Part shown: positions 51,274 to 61,825 of the stretch, piece by piece
Layout of the letters: the number at the start of each line of letters is the position of its first letter
Position numbering within the stretch: the first letter of the stretch is position 1
DNA from: Oceanimonas aquatica
GTDB taxonomy: Bacteria > Pseudomonadota > Gammaproteobacteria > Enterobacterales > Aeromonadaceae
Direction of reading: 5' to 3'
Assembly (NCBI RefSeq): GCF_030732065.1
Contig: NZ_JAVBHX010000007.1
Span: 124,001-188,000, forward strand
DNA length: 64,000 bases
Program-made: the position numbers and the translations under genes
Notes under the pieces: model-generated
Databases searched by the model: none
What the model was told of the DNA's origin: nothing
The model's input: only the letters and a program-made list of their open reading frames with translations

Positions 51274-51538
51274 CGCGCTGGCCTCCCTGCTCCAGGTAAC
51301 GGGCAAAGCCCACCGCCGCCATAAAGGAGGTCAGCGCCAGCACGATCACCACATCGATCAGCACCGGGGTATCAAAGGCCACGCTGTACAGCAAAATAAA
51401 GCCGATGGTCAGCGAGGCGATCACTTCCAGCGCCACCACCCGGTCCGGCAGGGTGGGGCCGATCAGCAGCCGCACCGTGGCCAGCACCAGGCCCAGGCTC
51501 AGAAAGATAAACGACAGGGTCAGGGCAAGTTCAAACAT
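51263..51538 (-). CDS. mrpF: Na+/H+ antiporter subunit MrpF
   Basis: A 91-residue subunit with three helices. The conserved RLLIGPTLPDRVVALE segment (about 25-40) is diagnostic. The ATG at 51538 follows GGGATGAG and lies four bases after mrpE ends. Confidence 0.94.
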   Translation of the reverse strand: MFELALTLSFIFLSLGLVLATVRLLIGPTLPDRVVALEVIASLTIGFILLYSVAFDTPVLIDVVIVLALTSFMAAVGFARYLEQGGQRDDD

Positions 51539-51542
51539 GGGC

Positions 51543-52016
51543 TCATCCCAGCAAATCGATAACACGGGCCTCAAGGGCCTTGAATTCCGCCAGCTGACGG
51601 GACTCGTCTTCCAGGTACATCAGGTGCACATACAGCACCCGGCGGTCGCTCGACACGTCCAGGGTCAGGGAGCCCGGGGTGGCGGTGATCAGGTTGGCCA
51701 GTATGGTAATGCCGCCCTCGTCCTTCAGATCCAATGGAATGGCGATCACCCCCGGTCGCATCAGGTGAGTGGGGGTCAGCACGTCGTAGGCCACCCGGGC
51801 GTTGGACTTCACCAGATCCCAGATAAAGAACAGCACAAAATTCACGATGCGCGGCGCCTTGCCGAAATAACGGGCAAAGGTGGGTTTGTCACGGCCCACA
51901 TAGGCCAGCACCAGATAACTGAGCAGAATGCCGATCACCAGGTTACTGATGCTGTAGGTGCCCGAGAGTACCACCCAGGCCATGGCCAGCAGCATGTTCC
52001 ATCCAAAGGCTTTCAT
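51543..52016 (-). CDS. mrpE: Na+/H+ antiporter subunit MrpE
   Basis: A 157-residue subunit with two or three N-terminal helices and a cytosolic C-terminal part. The family sequence includes [23 protein letters not shown] (about 112-134). Its start overlaps mrpD by four bases. Confidence 0.94.
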   Translation of the reverse strand: MKAFGWNMLLAMAWVVLSGTYSISNLVIGILLSYLVLAYVGRDKPTFARYFGKAPRIVNFVLFFIWDLVKSNARVAYDVLTPTHLMRPGVIAIPLDLKDEGGITILANLITATPGSLTLDVSSDRRVLYVHLMYLEDESRQLAEFKALEARVIDLLG

Positions 52017-53515
52017 CGCTCACCTCCCAGCACCGCATCGATATAGCCCGCCGGCGACAGCAACTGCTCCGCCGTGGCCATGGCCAGTTGCACAAACCAC
52101 TCGGCGCCAAAACCTATGGTCAGGGTGATCAGCGCCAGCCCGGCAATGGGTACATAAAGCACGTACAGGTGGGGATCTTTTTCGCCCCGCATGGGCTTGG
52201 CGCCCTCGGGCAGCCCCTTCCAGAACGCCTCGGCCCAGATCTTGACCATGGAATACAGGGTCAGCAGACCCACGATCAGCGCCATGGCCACCATCAGCCA
52301 GTGGCCCTCGAGCACACCCGCCTTGATCACCGTAAACTTGGCAAAAAAGCCCGACAGCGGCGGCAGCCCCGCCAGCGACATGGCCGGAATCATGAACAGG
52401 GCCGCCAGCCAGGGCGCCGAACGATAGAGGCCGCCGAGGTGGGCCAGATCATAGCTGCCGTGATAGCGGTACATGACCCCGCTCACCAGGAACAGGTTGG
52501 TCTTCACGATAATGTGGTGAAAGATGTAGAACACCCCGCCGGCCACCGCCAGGGGGGTGAACAGCGCCAGTCCCACCAGCATGTAGCCAATCTGGCTGAT
52601 GATGTGAAAGGACAGAATGCGCCGCACCTCAAACTGGGCCGCCGCCCCCAGCACCCCGGTCACCATGGTGAAAATGCCCATGGCCATCAGCACGGTACCG
52701 TGAGTAAAGCCGGTGTCCTGCACAAAGATCAGGCTGAACACTCGGTACAGGGCGTACACCCCCACCTTGGTGAGCAGGCCGGCAAACACCGCCGAAATGG
52801 CCACCGGGGGCGTGTGGTAAGACGCCGGCAGCCAGAAGAACAGCGGAAACGCCGCCGCCTTGATGCCAAAGGCCACCAGGAACAGCATGGCGATCACCGT
52901 CACCAGTCCGGACTGCTCGGCACCATTCAGCTTCACCGACAGATCCGCCATGTTCAGGGTGCCAGCGTAACCGTACAGCAGACCCACGGCGGTGAGGAAC
53001 ATGGCCGAGGAGATCAGGTTAAGGGTGACGTACTTGATCGCCCCCTCCATCTGCGCCCGTTCGCCTCCCAGAATCATCAAACCAAAGGAGGCGATCAGCA
53101 GTATCTCGAACCACACATAGAGGTTGAAAATATCCCCGGTGAGAAAGGCGCCGGCCACCCCCGCCAGCATCAGGTGCAGCAGTGGATAATAGCCAAAGGC
53201 CTCGTGACTGCGGGACATGGTGGCCAGGGAATAGACCGCCACCGCCAGGCCGATGGTGCCGGTGACCACCACCATGATGGCGCTAAGCAGATCCGCCACC
53301 AGGGTAATGCCGTAAGGGGCAGGCCAGCTGCCCATGTAGGCCACCTGAATGCCGTCGGTCTGCACCTGGTGCAGCAGCACCAGCGACGCTGCCAGCAGGC
53401 CGGCGCCCGACAGCACGGAAATCCAGCGCTGAACCAGCCGCCAGCGCCAGCAGGTGAGGCACAGGGCCCCGGCCAGCATGGGAATAAGAATGGGTATAAT
53501 GACTTCTGCGTTCAC
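52013..53515 (-). CDS. mrpD: Na+/H+ antiporter subunit MrpD
   Basis: A 500-residue polytopic subunit related to complex I NuoN/NuoM, with about fourteen helices. The conserved glutamate in [16 protein letters not shown] and the lysine in [21 protein letters not shown] are the proton-path residues. Overlaps mrpC and mrpE by four bases each. Confidence 0.96.
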   Translation of the reverse strand: MNAEVIIPILIPMLAGALCLTCWRWRLVQRWISVLSGAGLLAASLVLLHQVQTDGIQVAYMGSWPAPYGITLVADLLSAIMVVVTGTIGLAVAVYSLATMSRSHEAFGYYPLLHLMLAGVAGAFLTGDIFNLYVWFEILLIASFGLMILGGERAQMEGAIKYVTLNLISSAMFLTAVGLLYGYAGTLNMADLSVKLNGAEQSGLVTVIAMLFLVAFGIKAAAFPLFFWLPASYHTPPVAISAVFAGLLTKVGVYALYRVFSLIFVQDTGFTHGTVLMAMGIFTMVTGVLGAAAQFEVRRILSFHIISQIGYMLVGLALFTPLAVAGGVFYIFHHIIVKTNLFLVSGVMYRYHGSYDLAHLGGLYRSAPWLAALFMIPAMSLAGLPPLSGFFAKFTVIKAGVLEGHWLMVAMALIVGLLTLYSMVKIWAEAFWKGLPEGAKPMRGEKDPHLYVLYVPIAGLALITLTIGFGAEWFVQLAMATAEQLLSPAGYIDAVLGGER

Positions 53516-53859
53516 GAATCCGTGCTCTTCATTTTGTTGACGTCGTCGGCACCGATCACTTCATAAGCCCGGTGAATAAGCACCACTGCAAAGGCCAGCA
53601 CCCCGAAGCTGATCACGATGGCGGTAAGGATCAGCGCCTGGGGCAGCGGGTCGGCAATCACCCCCGCCGGCTGATACAGGCCTTCCGGGATCAGCGGCGG
53701 CGCGCCCCGCACCAGGCCACCGCTGGTGAAGATCAGCAGGTTGGCGGCGTTCGACAGAATAATCAGACCGATCACCAGTTTGACGATGCTGCGCCTGAGC
53801 ATCATGAACAGGGCGGTGGCGTACAGACCGCCCACCACAAAGGCAAACAGGTTTTCCAT
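53512..53859 (-). CDS. mrpC: Na+/H+ antiporter subunit MrpC
   Basis: A 115-residue NuoK-like subunit with three helices. [20 protein letters not shown] and [17 protein letters not shown] are the family signatures. It starts directly after mrpB ends. Confidence 0.96.
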   Translation of the reverse strand: MENLFAFVVGGLYATALFMMLRRSIVKLVIGLIILSNAANLLIFTSGGLVRGAPPLIPEGLYQPAGVIADPLPQALILTAIVISFGVLAFAVVLIHRAYEVIGADDVNKMKSTDS

Positions 53860-54291
53860 TTATTCCTCCACCTTGGCCAGGGACAGCATGATGGTGGTGA
53901 CCACACCGATCACCACCAGAAACACGCCGATATCAAAAAACAGCGGCGTGCTCAGTTTGAGCTCGCCGATGCCCGGCACATACAGGGTCCACCACTGGCT
54001 GGACAGAAACGGCTGGCCGTTGAGCACCATGCCCACCACGCCGCTGGCCAGCGCCAGCAGCAGGCCGCAGCCCATCAGCAACTGGCTGTCCACTCCCATC
54101 AGCTTGCGGGTGCTGCTGGCATCAAAGGCAAACAGGTGCAGGGCAAAGGCCCCCGAGGCCACCAGACCGGCAATAAAGCCGCCCCCCGGCTCGTTGTGCC
54201 CGCGCAGCAGCAGAAACACCGCAAACAAAAACAGCAGCGGCACCAGAAAACGGGTGGCGGTCTGCAGGATCAGCGAAGAGCCTAACATCAT
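53860..54291 (-). CDS. mrpB: Na+/H+ antiporter subunit MrpB
   Basis: A 143-residue subunit with four helices. The signature [20 protein letters not shown] (about 28-47) is clear. Its start overlaps the mrpA stop by four bases (ATGA), and a second ATG three bases later is possible. Confidence 0.96.
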   Translation of the reverse strand: MMLGSSLILQTATRFLVPLLFLFAVFLLLRGHNEPGGGFIAGLVASGAFALHLFAFDASSTRKLMGVDSQLLMGCGLLLALASGVVGMVLNGQPFLSSQWWTLYVPGIGELKLSTPLFFDIGVFLVVIGVVTTIMLSLAKVEE

Positions 54292-56591
54292 CGGTAGTCC
54301 TCCCAGCGAAAGCGGATCATGGCGCTGACACCAATGGCCGCCAGGGCCAGCACGAAAATTTCCCCCAGGGTATCGAGGGCACGGTAGTCCACCAGGATGA
54401 CGTTGACGATATTGCGGCCATGAGCCACCTCATAGCTGTTGGCCACCAGGTAGTCGCTGATGCCGCCCCCCAGGGAAGACTGGTTGACGGTGAGTACCAT
54501 CATGGTCACCAGCACGCCAAACACCCCGGCCACGACGGCGTCGCGCCAACGCACCCCCGGGGTGGACAGGTCCTGAAACCCGGGCAGACGGAACAGCACC
54601 AGTACCAGCAGGATCACCGTCAGGGTTTCCACCAGCACCTGGGTAATGGCCAGATCCGGCGCGCTGAAGAACACGTAGATCAGCGCCATGGCAAAGCCCA
54701 GCACGCCCACCGCTGCCACCGAGCCCAGCCGCAGGTGGGTGGCACTGGCATAGATCACCGCCACCAGCATCAACAGGCAGATCACCACCTCGTACAGGTG
54801 CACGCCCTTGAAGGACAACGAATACACAAAGGCATCGTGGGCCCAGAAGGCATACACCAGCAGGCCGATGGCGGTGACCAGTATGGTCATGATGTAGTTG
54901 GTCATGTAGCCGTTTTGCAGCAACCGGGTTTGCCAGCGGGCCAGCCGCACCAGGCCATCCATCATGTGCTCATAGCCCCGCTCGGGACCGTAAGCAAGGG
55001 GATAAATGGCCTGACCAAGTGGCTGATACACCCGGTCCCAGCTGCGGTAAAGCAGGGCACCGGCCACCAGCGCCAGCGCACTGAGCAACAGCGGCAGGTT
55101 GAGGCCGTGCCACAACGCCAGGTCCAGATCGGCGGCGGGCGCGCCGCTGATGGCGGTGACCGCCGCCGCCAGCAGCGGCTCGGCCAGGCCAGGCACCAGC
55201 CCCAGCAGCAGACTTAGCAGCGCCAGCACACTGAAGCCCAGACGCATGGCCGCCGGCGCCTCGTGAGGCGTTTTGGGCGTGGGTTTGTTGTCACCCCAGA
55301 AGGGCTTGATGGCCACCAGGGCGCTGGCAGCGACGATGCTCACGGCGGTGATCATGGCCAGCGCCACCAGCAGAGCCGACAGGGCCGTTGCGCCCAGTGC
55401 CGCCTCGAACATCAGCTCCTTGGCAATAAAGCCGAACAGCGGCGGAATACCCGCCAGGGACAGCGCCGCTACCCACAGGAACAAGGCCGTGTGTGGCATG
55501 TGGCTGCGCAGACCGCCCAGCTCGCGCACGTCCTTGGTGCCGGTGGCGTGATCCAGGGTGCCGGCGGCCATAAACAGCGCGCCCTTGTACAGGGCATGGG
55601 CCAGCAGGAACACCATGGCCGCCTTCAGCGCCACCGGGGTGCCGATGCCGATCAGCATGGTCAGGGTGCCCAGGGCCATGATGGTGGAAAAGGCCAGAAT
55701 GCGCTTGAGATCCGTGCTGCATACCGACATCACGGCGCCCACCGTCATGGTGACGGCGCCCACCGCCGACAGCGTCAGCAGCCAGGCCTCGCTGCCGGCC
55801 ATCACCGGCTGCAGCCGGGCCATCAGAAAGACCCCGGCCTTGACCATGGTGGCCGAGTGCAGGTAGGCACTCACCGGTGTGGGCGCGGCCATGGCATTGG
55901 GCAACCAGAAATGAAACGGAAACTGGGCCGACTTGGTAAAGGTGCCCAGCAAAATCAGCCCCATCATGGGCAGGAACAGCGGGTGCTGCTGCAGTGCCGT
56001 CCCCTGGGCCAGCACCTCGGTGAGCTCGAAGCTGCCGGCCATCCAGCCCAGCATGACCAGCCCGGTCATCAGCGCCAGACCGCCACCCATGGTGACAAAC
56101 AGGCCCTGCAGCGCCGCCTTGCGGGCCTTTTCCTGCTCGTGGTTAAAGCCGATCAGCAGGTAGGAGGTAATGCTGGTGAGCTCCCAGAACACGAACAGAC
56201 CAATGAGATTGCTGCACAGCACCACCCCCAGCATGGCGCTCATAAAGGCCAGCAGGTACATCAGCAGCTTGTGCCTGTCCTTGTTGCCTTCGAGGTAGCG
56301 GCCGCCATAGATAAGAATGAAGGTGCCGATGCCGGTGATCAGCAGGGCGAACATCAGGCCGAGACCATCGAGCAGAAAGCTCAGGCTGACGTTAAGGCTG
56401 GGAATCCAGTCGTAATGAAACACCACCGCTTCGCCGCCGGTGACCCGGGGCCAGAAGCTGGCGAAATAACCAAACAGGGCAGCGGGAAGTGCCGCCAGAC
56501 ACCAGCCGATATGCCGGCCAAGCCGGGGGCTCAGCAGCGGCACCAGGGCGGCCAGAACAAAACCTGCCAATACGGCAACAAGCATACGCAA
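54288..56591 (-). CDS. mrpA: Na+/H+ antiporter subunit MrpA
   Basis: A 767-residue subunit with about twenty helices. The N-terminal ~500 residues are NuoL-like, with [15 protein letters not shown] (glutamate) and [28 protein letters not shown]-region residues (lysine). The C-terminal part contains the MbhD- and MbhE-like segments fused in true Mrp antiporters ([33 protein letters not shown]). With B to G it forms a complete seven-subunit Na+/H+ antiporter for sodium and alkaline tolerance, fitting a marine lifestyle. Confidence 0.96.
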   Translation of the reverse strand: MRMLVAVLAGFVLAALVPLLSPRLGRHIGWCLAALPAALFGYFASFWPRVTGGEAVVFHYDWIPSLNVSLSFLLDGLGLMFALLITGIGTFILIYGGRYLEGNKDRHKLLMYLLAFMSAMLGVVLCSNLIGLFVFWELTSITSYLLIGFNHEQEKARKAALQGLFVTMGGGLALMTGLVMLGWMAGSFELTEVLAQGTALQQHPLFLPMMGLILLGTFTKSAQFPFHFWLPNAMAAPTPVSAYLHSATMVKAGVFLMARLQPVMAGSEAWLLTLSAVGAVTMTVGAVMSVCSTDLKRILAFSTIMALGTLTMLIGIGTPVALKAAMVFLLAHALYKGALFMAAGTLDHATGTKDVRELGGLRSHMPHTALFLWVAALSLAGIPPLFGFIAKELMFEAALGATALSALLVALAMITAVSIVAASALVAIKPFWGDNKPTPKTPHEAPAAMRLGFSVLALLSLLLGLVPGLAEPLLAAAVTAISGAPAADLDLALWHGLNLPLLLSALALVAGALLYRSWDRVYQPLGQAIYPLAYGPERGYEHMMDGLVRLARWQTRLLQNGYMTNYIMTILVTAIGLLVYAFWAHDAFVYSLSFKGVHLYEVVICLLMLVAVIYASATHLRLGSVAAVGVLGFAMALIYVFFSAPDLAITQVLVETLTVILLVLVLFRLPGFQDLSTPGVRWRDAVVAGVFGVLVTMMVLTVNQSSLGGGISDYLVANSYEVAHGRNIVNVILVDYRALDTLGEIFVLALAAIGVSAMIRFRWEDYR

Positions 56592-56657
56592 GGCTCCTTT
56601 TTAGGCCCGTGCAAGGCGTCAGGATCGGCGAATATAAAGGAGAGACTCTGAATGCAG

Positions 56658-56703
56658 ACTATAGCAGTGAACATATTTGGATTAACTATCAGGGAGTTAA
56701 TCC
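56658..56703 (-). promoter_or_regulatory. mrpA promoter with overlapping inverted repeat
   Basis: On the minus strand, TATAGT (56663-56658) is a good -10 box, with TTAATC (56685-56680) as a weak -35 at 16-bp spacing. GGATTAACT (56679-56687) and AGTTAATCC (56695-56703) form a perfect 9-bp inverted repeat around 7 bases that covers the -35. A repressor or activator could bind there. On the plus strand the repeat is followed by GTTTTTT, so a terminator reading is also possible. Confidence 0.5.
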
Positions 56704-56783
56704 GTTTTTTATTGATTATTGGCGAAATGCATACTACAAGCCGCTCCGGCCGGACGCAAGCGGACCGGGGCAATAAGGCTCAC

Positions 56784-57590
56784 TCAGCGGGCGAAGAAGT
56801 GCTCCACCGGGCCGCGGCCCTGACCGATTTTCAAGTGAGCACCGGCCTCGATGGCCTTTTCGATATAGTGCTTGGCCGAGGACACCGCCAGCTCCAGAGA
56901 GAGCCCCTGGGCCAGATAGGATGCCAGGGCGCCGGACAGGGTACAGCCGGTGCCATGGGTGTTGGCGGTCACCACTCTGGGGGTGTCAAAACAACGCACC
57001 TCATCACCATGCAGCAGCCAGTCGGGGCTGCGCGGCTCCTGTTGCAGAAAACCGCCCTTGAGCAGTACCGCCCGGCACTCCAGCTCGTCCAGGGCGGTCA
57101 GCAGCGGCTCCACCTCGCGCAATGACGCCGGCACCGGCCGACCCGTGAGGCAGGCGGCTTCCGGCAGATTGGGGGTGATCACGTCCGCCAGCGGCAGCAG
57201 CCGCTGCTTGAGGCAGTCCACCGCTTCGGGGGCCAGCAGCATGTCGCCATTGGCACTGACCATCACAGGATCCACCACCAGGTGTTGCGGCCGGTATTGT
57301 TCCAGGGCATCCGCTACCGTGTTGATGGTATCCACGTCGCCCAGCATGCCCACCTTGACCGCGGTCACCGGCAGATCGCCGAACACGGCATCGAGCTGGG
57401 CGCGAATGATGTCTTGCGGTACCGGGTGCACGGCGGTCACCCGCTGAGTATTCTGGGCAGTAATGGCGGTGATCACCGAGCAGGCATAGCCGCCGGTGGC
57501 GGAAATGGCCTTGATGTCGGCCTGAACACCGGCGCCGCCGCCGCTGTCGGAACCGGCAATGGAGAGAATAATGGCTTTGCTGCTGTGCAT
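56784..57590 (-). CDS. thiD: Hydroxymethylpyrimidine/phosphomethylpyrimidine kinase
   Basis: A 268-residue ribokinase-fold enzyme that phosphorylates HMP twice for thiamine synthesis or salvage. SIAGSDSGGGAGVQADIKA (about 9-27) is the N-terminal signature. DPVMVSANGD, TPNLPEA and the anion-hole/catalytic TANTHGTGCTLSGALASYLA are all present. It stands alone here and is preceded by a TPP riboswitch, so its expression falls when thiamine pyrophosphate is plentiful. Confidence 0.96.
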   Translation of the reverse strand: MHSSKAIILSIAGSDSGGGAGVQADIKAISATGGYACSVITAITAQNTQRVTAVHPVPQDIIRAQLDAVFGDLPVTAVKVGMLGDVDTINTVADALEQYRPQHLVVDPVMVSANGDMLLAPEAVDCLKQRLLPLADVITPNLPEAACLTGRPVPASLREVEPLLTALDELECRAVLLKGGFLQQEPRSPDWLLHGDEVRCFDTPRVVTANTHGTGCTLSGALASYLAQGLSLELAVSSAKHYIEKAIEAGAHLKIGQGRGPVEHFFAR

Positions 57591-57637
57591 GTCCTTATGG
57601 TCCTTGTGAGGCGCAGAACCCCAAGGCCATCGGCCAT

Positions 57638-57718
57638 CGGTTCCCTACGCCAGTGTTAACTGGATCAGGTTCAACGGGTTCGGCATGATGCCGTCTCGGC
57701 CTTTCGGCTCCCCGACCA
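57638..57718 (-). promoter_or_regulatory. TPP riboswitch controlling thiD
   Basis: Read on the minus strand, the aptamer begins with GGTCGGGGAGCC and CCGAGA near 57718-57694. It ends with the conserved CCTGATCCAGTTAACACTGG, then CGTAGGGAA (57671-57641). These are the two halves of the THI-box. The thiD start lies about 50 bases beyond, which leaves room for control of translation. Confidence 0.93.
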
Positions 57719-57845
57719 ATGGCAGAATCATACCCAGCCCACCGGTCAAATGCCAGCCGCTCCACACGCACACAAAAATGTAACTAAATAACAAAAATTA
57801 TTCGATTGTATACAAAACAAAGGCTCATCCGGAGAAACTCGCCCA

Positions 57846-57947
57846 TAAAAAAACGCCTTCAGCAGGTTTGCTGAAGGCGGCCTGAGCAGCATATGAAGTA
57901 AATGCAAAAAGCGCGGCAGGGTGGGTTCCCCTGCCTCTGTACCTGAC
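57846..57947 (-). ncRNA. spf: Spot 42 small RNA
   Basis: About 102 nt on the minus strand, starting 48 bp after polA and in the same direction, the position of spf in E. coli. The 5' end GTCAGGTACAGAGG matches Spot 42 GUAGGGUACAGAGG at all but two or three positions. A hairpin CAGGGG-AACC-CACCCTG-like region follows, then a single-stranded TTTACTTCA element (also in E. coli) and GCCGCC. The RNA ends with the terminator CGCCTTCAGCA/TGCTGAAGGCG and seven T. Spot 42 is an Hfq-dependent repressor of secondary-carbon metabolism in enterics. No clear CRP site was found upstream. Confidence 0.88.
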
Positions 57948-57994
57948 GCCACTTTAACGTAATATTATTTCATTATCGTTACTTATTTGTCAGA

Positions 57995-60727
57995 TTAGTG
58001 AGCCTGATCCCAGTTGTCACCCACCCCGGCTTCCACCAGCAGGGGCACATCCAGGCTGGCGGCCTGCTGCATCAATTCACAGATTTTTTCCCGGTACGCA
58101 TCCACCCTGTCTTCGCAAATCTCAAACACCAGTTCATCGTGCACCTGCATCAGCATGCGCACCTCGCCCTCCGGCAGCTCGGCCAGCCAGCCGTTTACCC
58201 GAATCATGGCTTTCTTGATGATGTCGGCGGCGGTGCCCTGCATGGGCGCGTTGATGGCGGCACGCTCGGCACCCTTGCGCCGGGCGCCGTTCCTGGACTT
58301 GATTTCCGGCAGGTAGAGGCGTCGGCCAAACAGGGTGGAAACATAGCCCTGCTCGTTGGCCTGCTCGCGGGTTTCCTCCATGTAGCGCAGCACACCCGGG
58401 TAGCGCTCGAAGTAGATATCCATGTACTGCTGGGCCTCGTTACGGCCAATGCCCAGCTGACGGGCCAGACCAAAAGCGCTCATGCCATAGATCAGGCCGA
58501 AGTTGATGGCCTTGGCCCGGCGGCGCTGTTCGGTGGTCACTTCGTCGAGGGCCACGCCAAACACTTCGGCGGCGGTGGCCTTGTGAATGTCCTTGCCGTG
58601 GGCAAAGGCATCGAGCAGGCCCTTGTCCTGGGACAGATGCGCCATGATACGCAGCTCAATCTGGGAGTAGTCGGCCGCCACCAGCTTGTAGCCGGGCTCG
58701 GCCACAAAGGCCTGACGAATTCGCCGTCCTTCGGTTGTGCGAATGGGAATGTTCTGCAGGTTGGGATCCGATGACGACAGCCGGCCGGTGGCGGTGTTGG
58801 CCTGGTGATAGGAGGTGTGAATGCGGCCGCTGTGCTCGTTCACCATCTGCGGCAGCTTGTCGGTATAGGTGGACTTGAGCTTGCTTAAGCCCCGGTATTC
58901 CATCAGCAGCTTGGGCAGGGGGTAATCCAGCGCCAGCTCCTGCAGCACCTCCTCGGCGGTAGACGGTGCGCCCTTGGGAGTTTTCTTGATCACCGGCAGC
59001 GCCAGCTTGGTAAACAGTATCTCACCCAGCTGCTTGGTGGAGCTCAGGTTAAAGGACTCGCCGGCAAGCGTGTGGGCCTCCTGCTCCAGCTCCTTGAGGC
59101 GTTTGGTAATTTCGTCGCTCTGGGTGGCCAGCAGCTTGCTGTCGATGCGCACCCCCGTGTATTCCATGCTCGCCAGTATCGGCACCAATGGCATTTCGAT
59201 GTCGTTGAACACGCTTTCCAACGCCGGTTCGGCGGCCAGCTGTTCGCTCAGATGATGGTGCAACCTAAGGGTAATGTCGGCATCTTCCGCCGCATAGGGG
59301 CCGGCCTGCTCCAGGGGGATCTGGTTAAAAGTGAGCTGCTTGGCGCCCTTGCCGGCAATGGACTCAAACGACGTGGTGCCGTGATTGAGAAAGAAGGCCG
59401 CCATGCTGCCCATGTCGTGCCGGGTCTGCACCGAATTCAGGGCATAAGACTCCAGCATGGTGTCGAGCAATGTGCCCTTCATGTGAATGCCGTGATTTTT
59501 CAGTACATTGATGTCGTACTTGAGGTTCTGGCCCAGCTTGATGTGCTGGTCGTCTTCCAGCAACGGCTTGAGCGCGCCCAGCACGGCGTCTTCGCTCAGC
59601 TGCTCGGGGGCATCCAGGTAGTCGTGGCCAAAGGGCACGTAGGCGGCCTGCCCCGCCTCCACCGCGAACGACACCCCCACCACCCGGGCGTCCCGGTAGT
59701 TGAGGCTGGTGGTTTCGGTATCAAAGGCAAACAGCGGCGCCGCCTTGAGCTTTTTGATCCAGGCATCCAGCTCGGCCTGTTCGGTCACCAGCTGGTAGTC
59801 AGTGGCCAGTGCCGGGGCGGCCGGGGCGGCTTCCTCGGCCTCGGGATCCAGCTCGGCCAGCAGGTTGCGGAACTCATATTCCTGATACAGGGCGCGCAGG
59901 GCTTCAACATCCGGCTCGCTCTGCTGCAGATCGGCGGGGCCCACGTGCAGTGCCACGTCGGTCTTGATGGTGGCCAGGGTATAGGACAGCCGCACCATCT
60001 CCTCGTGCTCGGCGAACTTGGCGGCAAAGGACTTGGATCCGCGAAAGCCGAGCGCCGCAATCTTGTCGGTGTTGGCGGCAATGTCGTCGATGGATCCCAA
60101 CCCCTGCAGCAGCGCCAGGGCGGTTTTCTCGCCTACGCCGGGCATGCCGGGAATGTTGTCCACCTTGTCGCCCACCAGTGCCAGCAGATCGATGATCAGC
60201 TCTGGCGGCACGCCGAATTTCTCCACCACGGCGTCCCGATCGAGAAAGCTGTTTTTCATGGTGTCCATCAGCAGCACATGGTTCGACACCAGCTGGGCCA
60301 TGTCCTTGTCGCCGGTGCTGATCACCACGTCCAGCTGCTGCTCGGTAGCCTGCCGGGCCAGGGTGCCGATCACATCGTCCGCTTCCACCCCTTCCTCGAT
60401 CAGCAGCGGCAGCCCCATGGCACGAATAATGTCGTGAATGGGCTTTATCTGCTCCCGAAGATCGTCCGGCATCGAGGGCCGCTGGGCCTTGTATTCCGGG
60501 TAGATGTCGTCACGAAAGGTCTTGCCCTTGGCATCGAACACCACCGCCACCCGGGACTCGGGAAACTGCTTGTGCAGGCTGCGCAGCATGTTGGTGACCA
60601 CGCGAATGGCCCCGGTGGGGCGGCCGTCACTGGTGCGCAGATCCGCTTGCTGAGACGCAAAATAGGCACGATAAAGATAGGAGGATCCATCGACCAGGAT
60701 CAGGGGTTTGGCAGGAATGGCAACCAT
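57995..60727 (-). CDS. polA: DNA polymerase I
   Basis: A 910-residue repair and Okazaki-fragment polymerase. Residues 1-290 are the 5'-3' exonuclease ([34 protein letters not shown]). About 320-500 is a 3'-5' exonuclease that keeps the Asp-Glu pair in [11 protein letters not shown]. The rest is the polymerase, with [12 protein letters not shown] (motif A), [15 protein letters not shown] (motif B) and [11 protein letters not shown] (motif C). I chose the ATG at 60727; an upstream frame extension lacks similarity. Spot 42 follows directly. Upstream lies a cluster of DnaA-box-like sites. Confidence 0.98.
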   Translation of the reverse strand: MVAIPAKPLILVDGSSYLYRAYFASQQADLRTSDGRPTGAIRVVTNMLRSLHKQFPESRVAVVFDAKGKTFRDDIYPEYKAQRPSMPDDLREQIKPIHDIIRAMGLPLLIEEGVEADDVIGTLARQATEQQLDVVISTGDKDMAQLVSNHVLLMDTMKNSFLDRDAVVEKFGVPPELIIDLLALVGDKVDNIPGMPGVGEKTALALLQGLGSIDDIAANTDKIAALGFRGSKSFAAKFAEHEEMVRLSYTLATIKTDVALHVGPADLQQSEPDVEALRALYQEYEFRNLLAELDPEAEEAAPAAPALATDYQLVTEQAELDAWIKKLKAAPLFAFDTETTSLNYRDARVVGVSFAVEAGQAAYVPFGHDYLDAPEQLSEDAVLGALKPLLEDDQHIKLGQNLKYDINVLKNHGIHMKGTLLDTMLESYALNSVQTRHDMGSMAAFFLNHGTTSFESIAGKGAKQLTFNQIPLEQAGPYAAEDADITLRLHHHLSEQLAAEPALESVFNDIEMPLVPILASMEYTGVRIDSKLLATQSDEITKRLKELEQEAHTLAGESFNLSSTKQLGEILFTKLALPVIKKTPKGAPSTAEEVLQELALDYPLPKLLMEYRGLSKLKSTYTDKLPQMVNEHSGRIHTSYHQANTATGRLSSSDPNLQNIPIRTTEGRRIRQAFVAEPGYKLVAADYSQIELRIMAHLSQDKGLLDAFAHGKDIHKATAAEVFGVALDEVTTEQRRRAKAINFGLIYGMSAFGLARQLGIGRNEAQQYMDIYFERYPGVLRYMEETREQANEQGYVSTLFGRRLYLPEIKSRNGARRKGAERAAINAPMQGTAADIIKKAMIRVNGWLAELPEGEVRMLMQVHDELVFEICEDRVDAYREKICELMQQAASLDVPLLVEAGVGDNWDQAH

Positions 60728-60806
60728 GGTGTTGTTCTCGTTAATGCGTTGGCCGCTAGCATGCCACAGCGGGCCGCCGGACTCCATGTCGATGCCATGT
60801 GAGGCC

Positions 60807-60950
60807 TGTGGATAACTCTGTGAAAGGACGATCCGAAGCGGATCAGGATAAAAAGCAGTAAGCTTTAAATATCATATACTTACAACTAATCAACGGATCT
60901 TGATAAGGGATCCGTTATTGTGGAAAATCGACAGGGAAGGAATGTTGCAC
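60807..60950. promoter_or_regulatory. DnaA-box and GATC cluster between polA and elbB
   Basis: TGTGGATAA at 60807-60815 is a perfect DnaA box. TGTGGAAAA at 60919-60927 fits TGTGNAWAA, and TGTTGCACA at 60942-60950 is one mismatch from the reverse form. Four GATC sites lie at 60830, 60841, 60896 and 60909. The hairpin AACGGATC/GATCCGTT (60892-60899, 60909-60916) lies between. The 312-bp gap (60728-61039) holds this cluster and presumably both divergent promoters; no gene is seen. Confidence 0.55.
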
Positions 60951-61039
60951 AAAGATTAACCGCGAGTAATCCTAGCACAAGCTGATCCCTTCAGCCCGAC
61001 CCGGGTCACAAAAAACGAACCCTGAACGAGGAGAGCAAA

Positions 61040-61687
61040 ATGAAAAAAGTTGCCGTTATTCTGAGCGGCTGCGGCGTGTACGACGGCGCAGAAATTTACG
61101 AGACCGTACTCTGCCTGCTGCATCTGGCCCGCAACGGGGCCCGCTACCAGTGTTTTGCCCCCGACCAGCCCCAGCATCACGTGATCGACCACCGCACCGG
61201 CGAGGAAAGCGGTGAGCAGCGCAACGTGCTGACCGAGGCTGCCCGCCTCGCCCGGGGCGACATTCAGCCCCTGAGCGAGCTCAAGGCCGATGACTTTGAT
61301 GCCCTGCTGCTGCCCGGTGGCTTTGGCGCTGCCAAAAACCTGTGCAATTTTGCCTTTGAAGGGGCGGAATGCGAGGTGGACAACGAGGTGCTGGCCGCCT
61401 GTAAGGCCTTTGCCCAGGCCCGCAAGCCCGCCGGCTATTGCTGCATTGCCCCTGTACTGATCCCCAAAATCTACCCGGCGGGAGTCAAGGGCACCATCGG
61501 CACCGATGCCCCCACCGCCGAAGCCTTTGCCGCCATGGGCGGCGAACACATCGGCTGCGCCGTCACCGACGTGGTGGAAGACGAGCACTACCGGGTGATC
61601 TCCACCCCCGCCTATATGCTGGCCCGAAGCATTACCGAGGCCGACACCGGCATCGGCAAGCTGGTGAAACGCCTTTTAGAAATGTAA
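61040..61687 (+). CDS. elbB: ElbB (isoprenoid biosynthesis-associated, DJ-1/PfpI glyoxalase-like)
   Basis: A 215-residue class-I glutamine-amidotransferase-like protein. VILSGCGVYDGAEIYET at the N terminus and LLLPGGFGAAKNLCNFA are diagnostic of ElbB. The nucleophile-elbow cysteine lies in AGYCCIAPVL (about 133-142). E. coli ElbB has weak glyoxalase activity and was found through effects on isoprenoid yield. The ATG follows CGAGGAGAG. It is divergent from polA. Confidence 0.95.
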   Translation: MKKVAVILSGCGVYDGAEIYETVLCLLHLARNGARYQCFAPDQPQHHVIDHRTGEESGEQRNVLTEAARLARGDIQPLSELKADDFDALLLPGGFGAAKNLCNFAFEGAECEVDNEVLAACKAFAQARKPAGYCCIAPVLIPKIYPAGVKGTIGTDAPTAEAFAAMGGEHIGCAVTDVVEDEHYRVISTPAYMLARSITEADTGIGKLVKRLLEM

Positions 61688-61701
61688 CCCCCAATATCCA
61701 G

Positions 61702-61817
61702 GAGCGTCGCGAGCGAAAGTCAGACGAGGCGAAAAGTGGCGAAAAAGCGGAGTGTACTTGTAGTACATGAGCATTTTGAGCCACTGTTCAACGGCGTATA
61801 ACTGAGCGCAGCAGCTC
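61702..61817. repeat. 116-bp imperfect palindromic element after elbB
   Basis: The arms 61702-61740 and 61780-61817 are imperfectly complementary. They begin GAGC/GCTC and close with AGTGGC/GCCACT. The centre folds into its own hairpin, TGTACT-TGT-AGTACA (61753-61767). There is no open reading frame. The structure recalls small non-autonomous palindromic repeats; only one copy was seen in this window. Confidence 0.7.
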
Positions 61818-61825
61818 AAACACGG

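Noticed and set aside
55263-56651. Plus-strand open frame of 462 codons opposite mrpA
   Set aside because: Composition is His/Gln/Gly-rich shadow sequence of the membrane protein on the other strand.
60807-60950. Chromosomal replication origin
   Set aside because: DnaA boxes and GATC sites are present, but the usual neighbours (mnmG, mioC) are absent, only one box is perfect and no set of 13-mer unwinding repeats was seen. GC-skew analysis of the genome would settle it.
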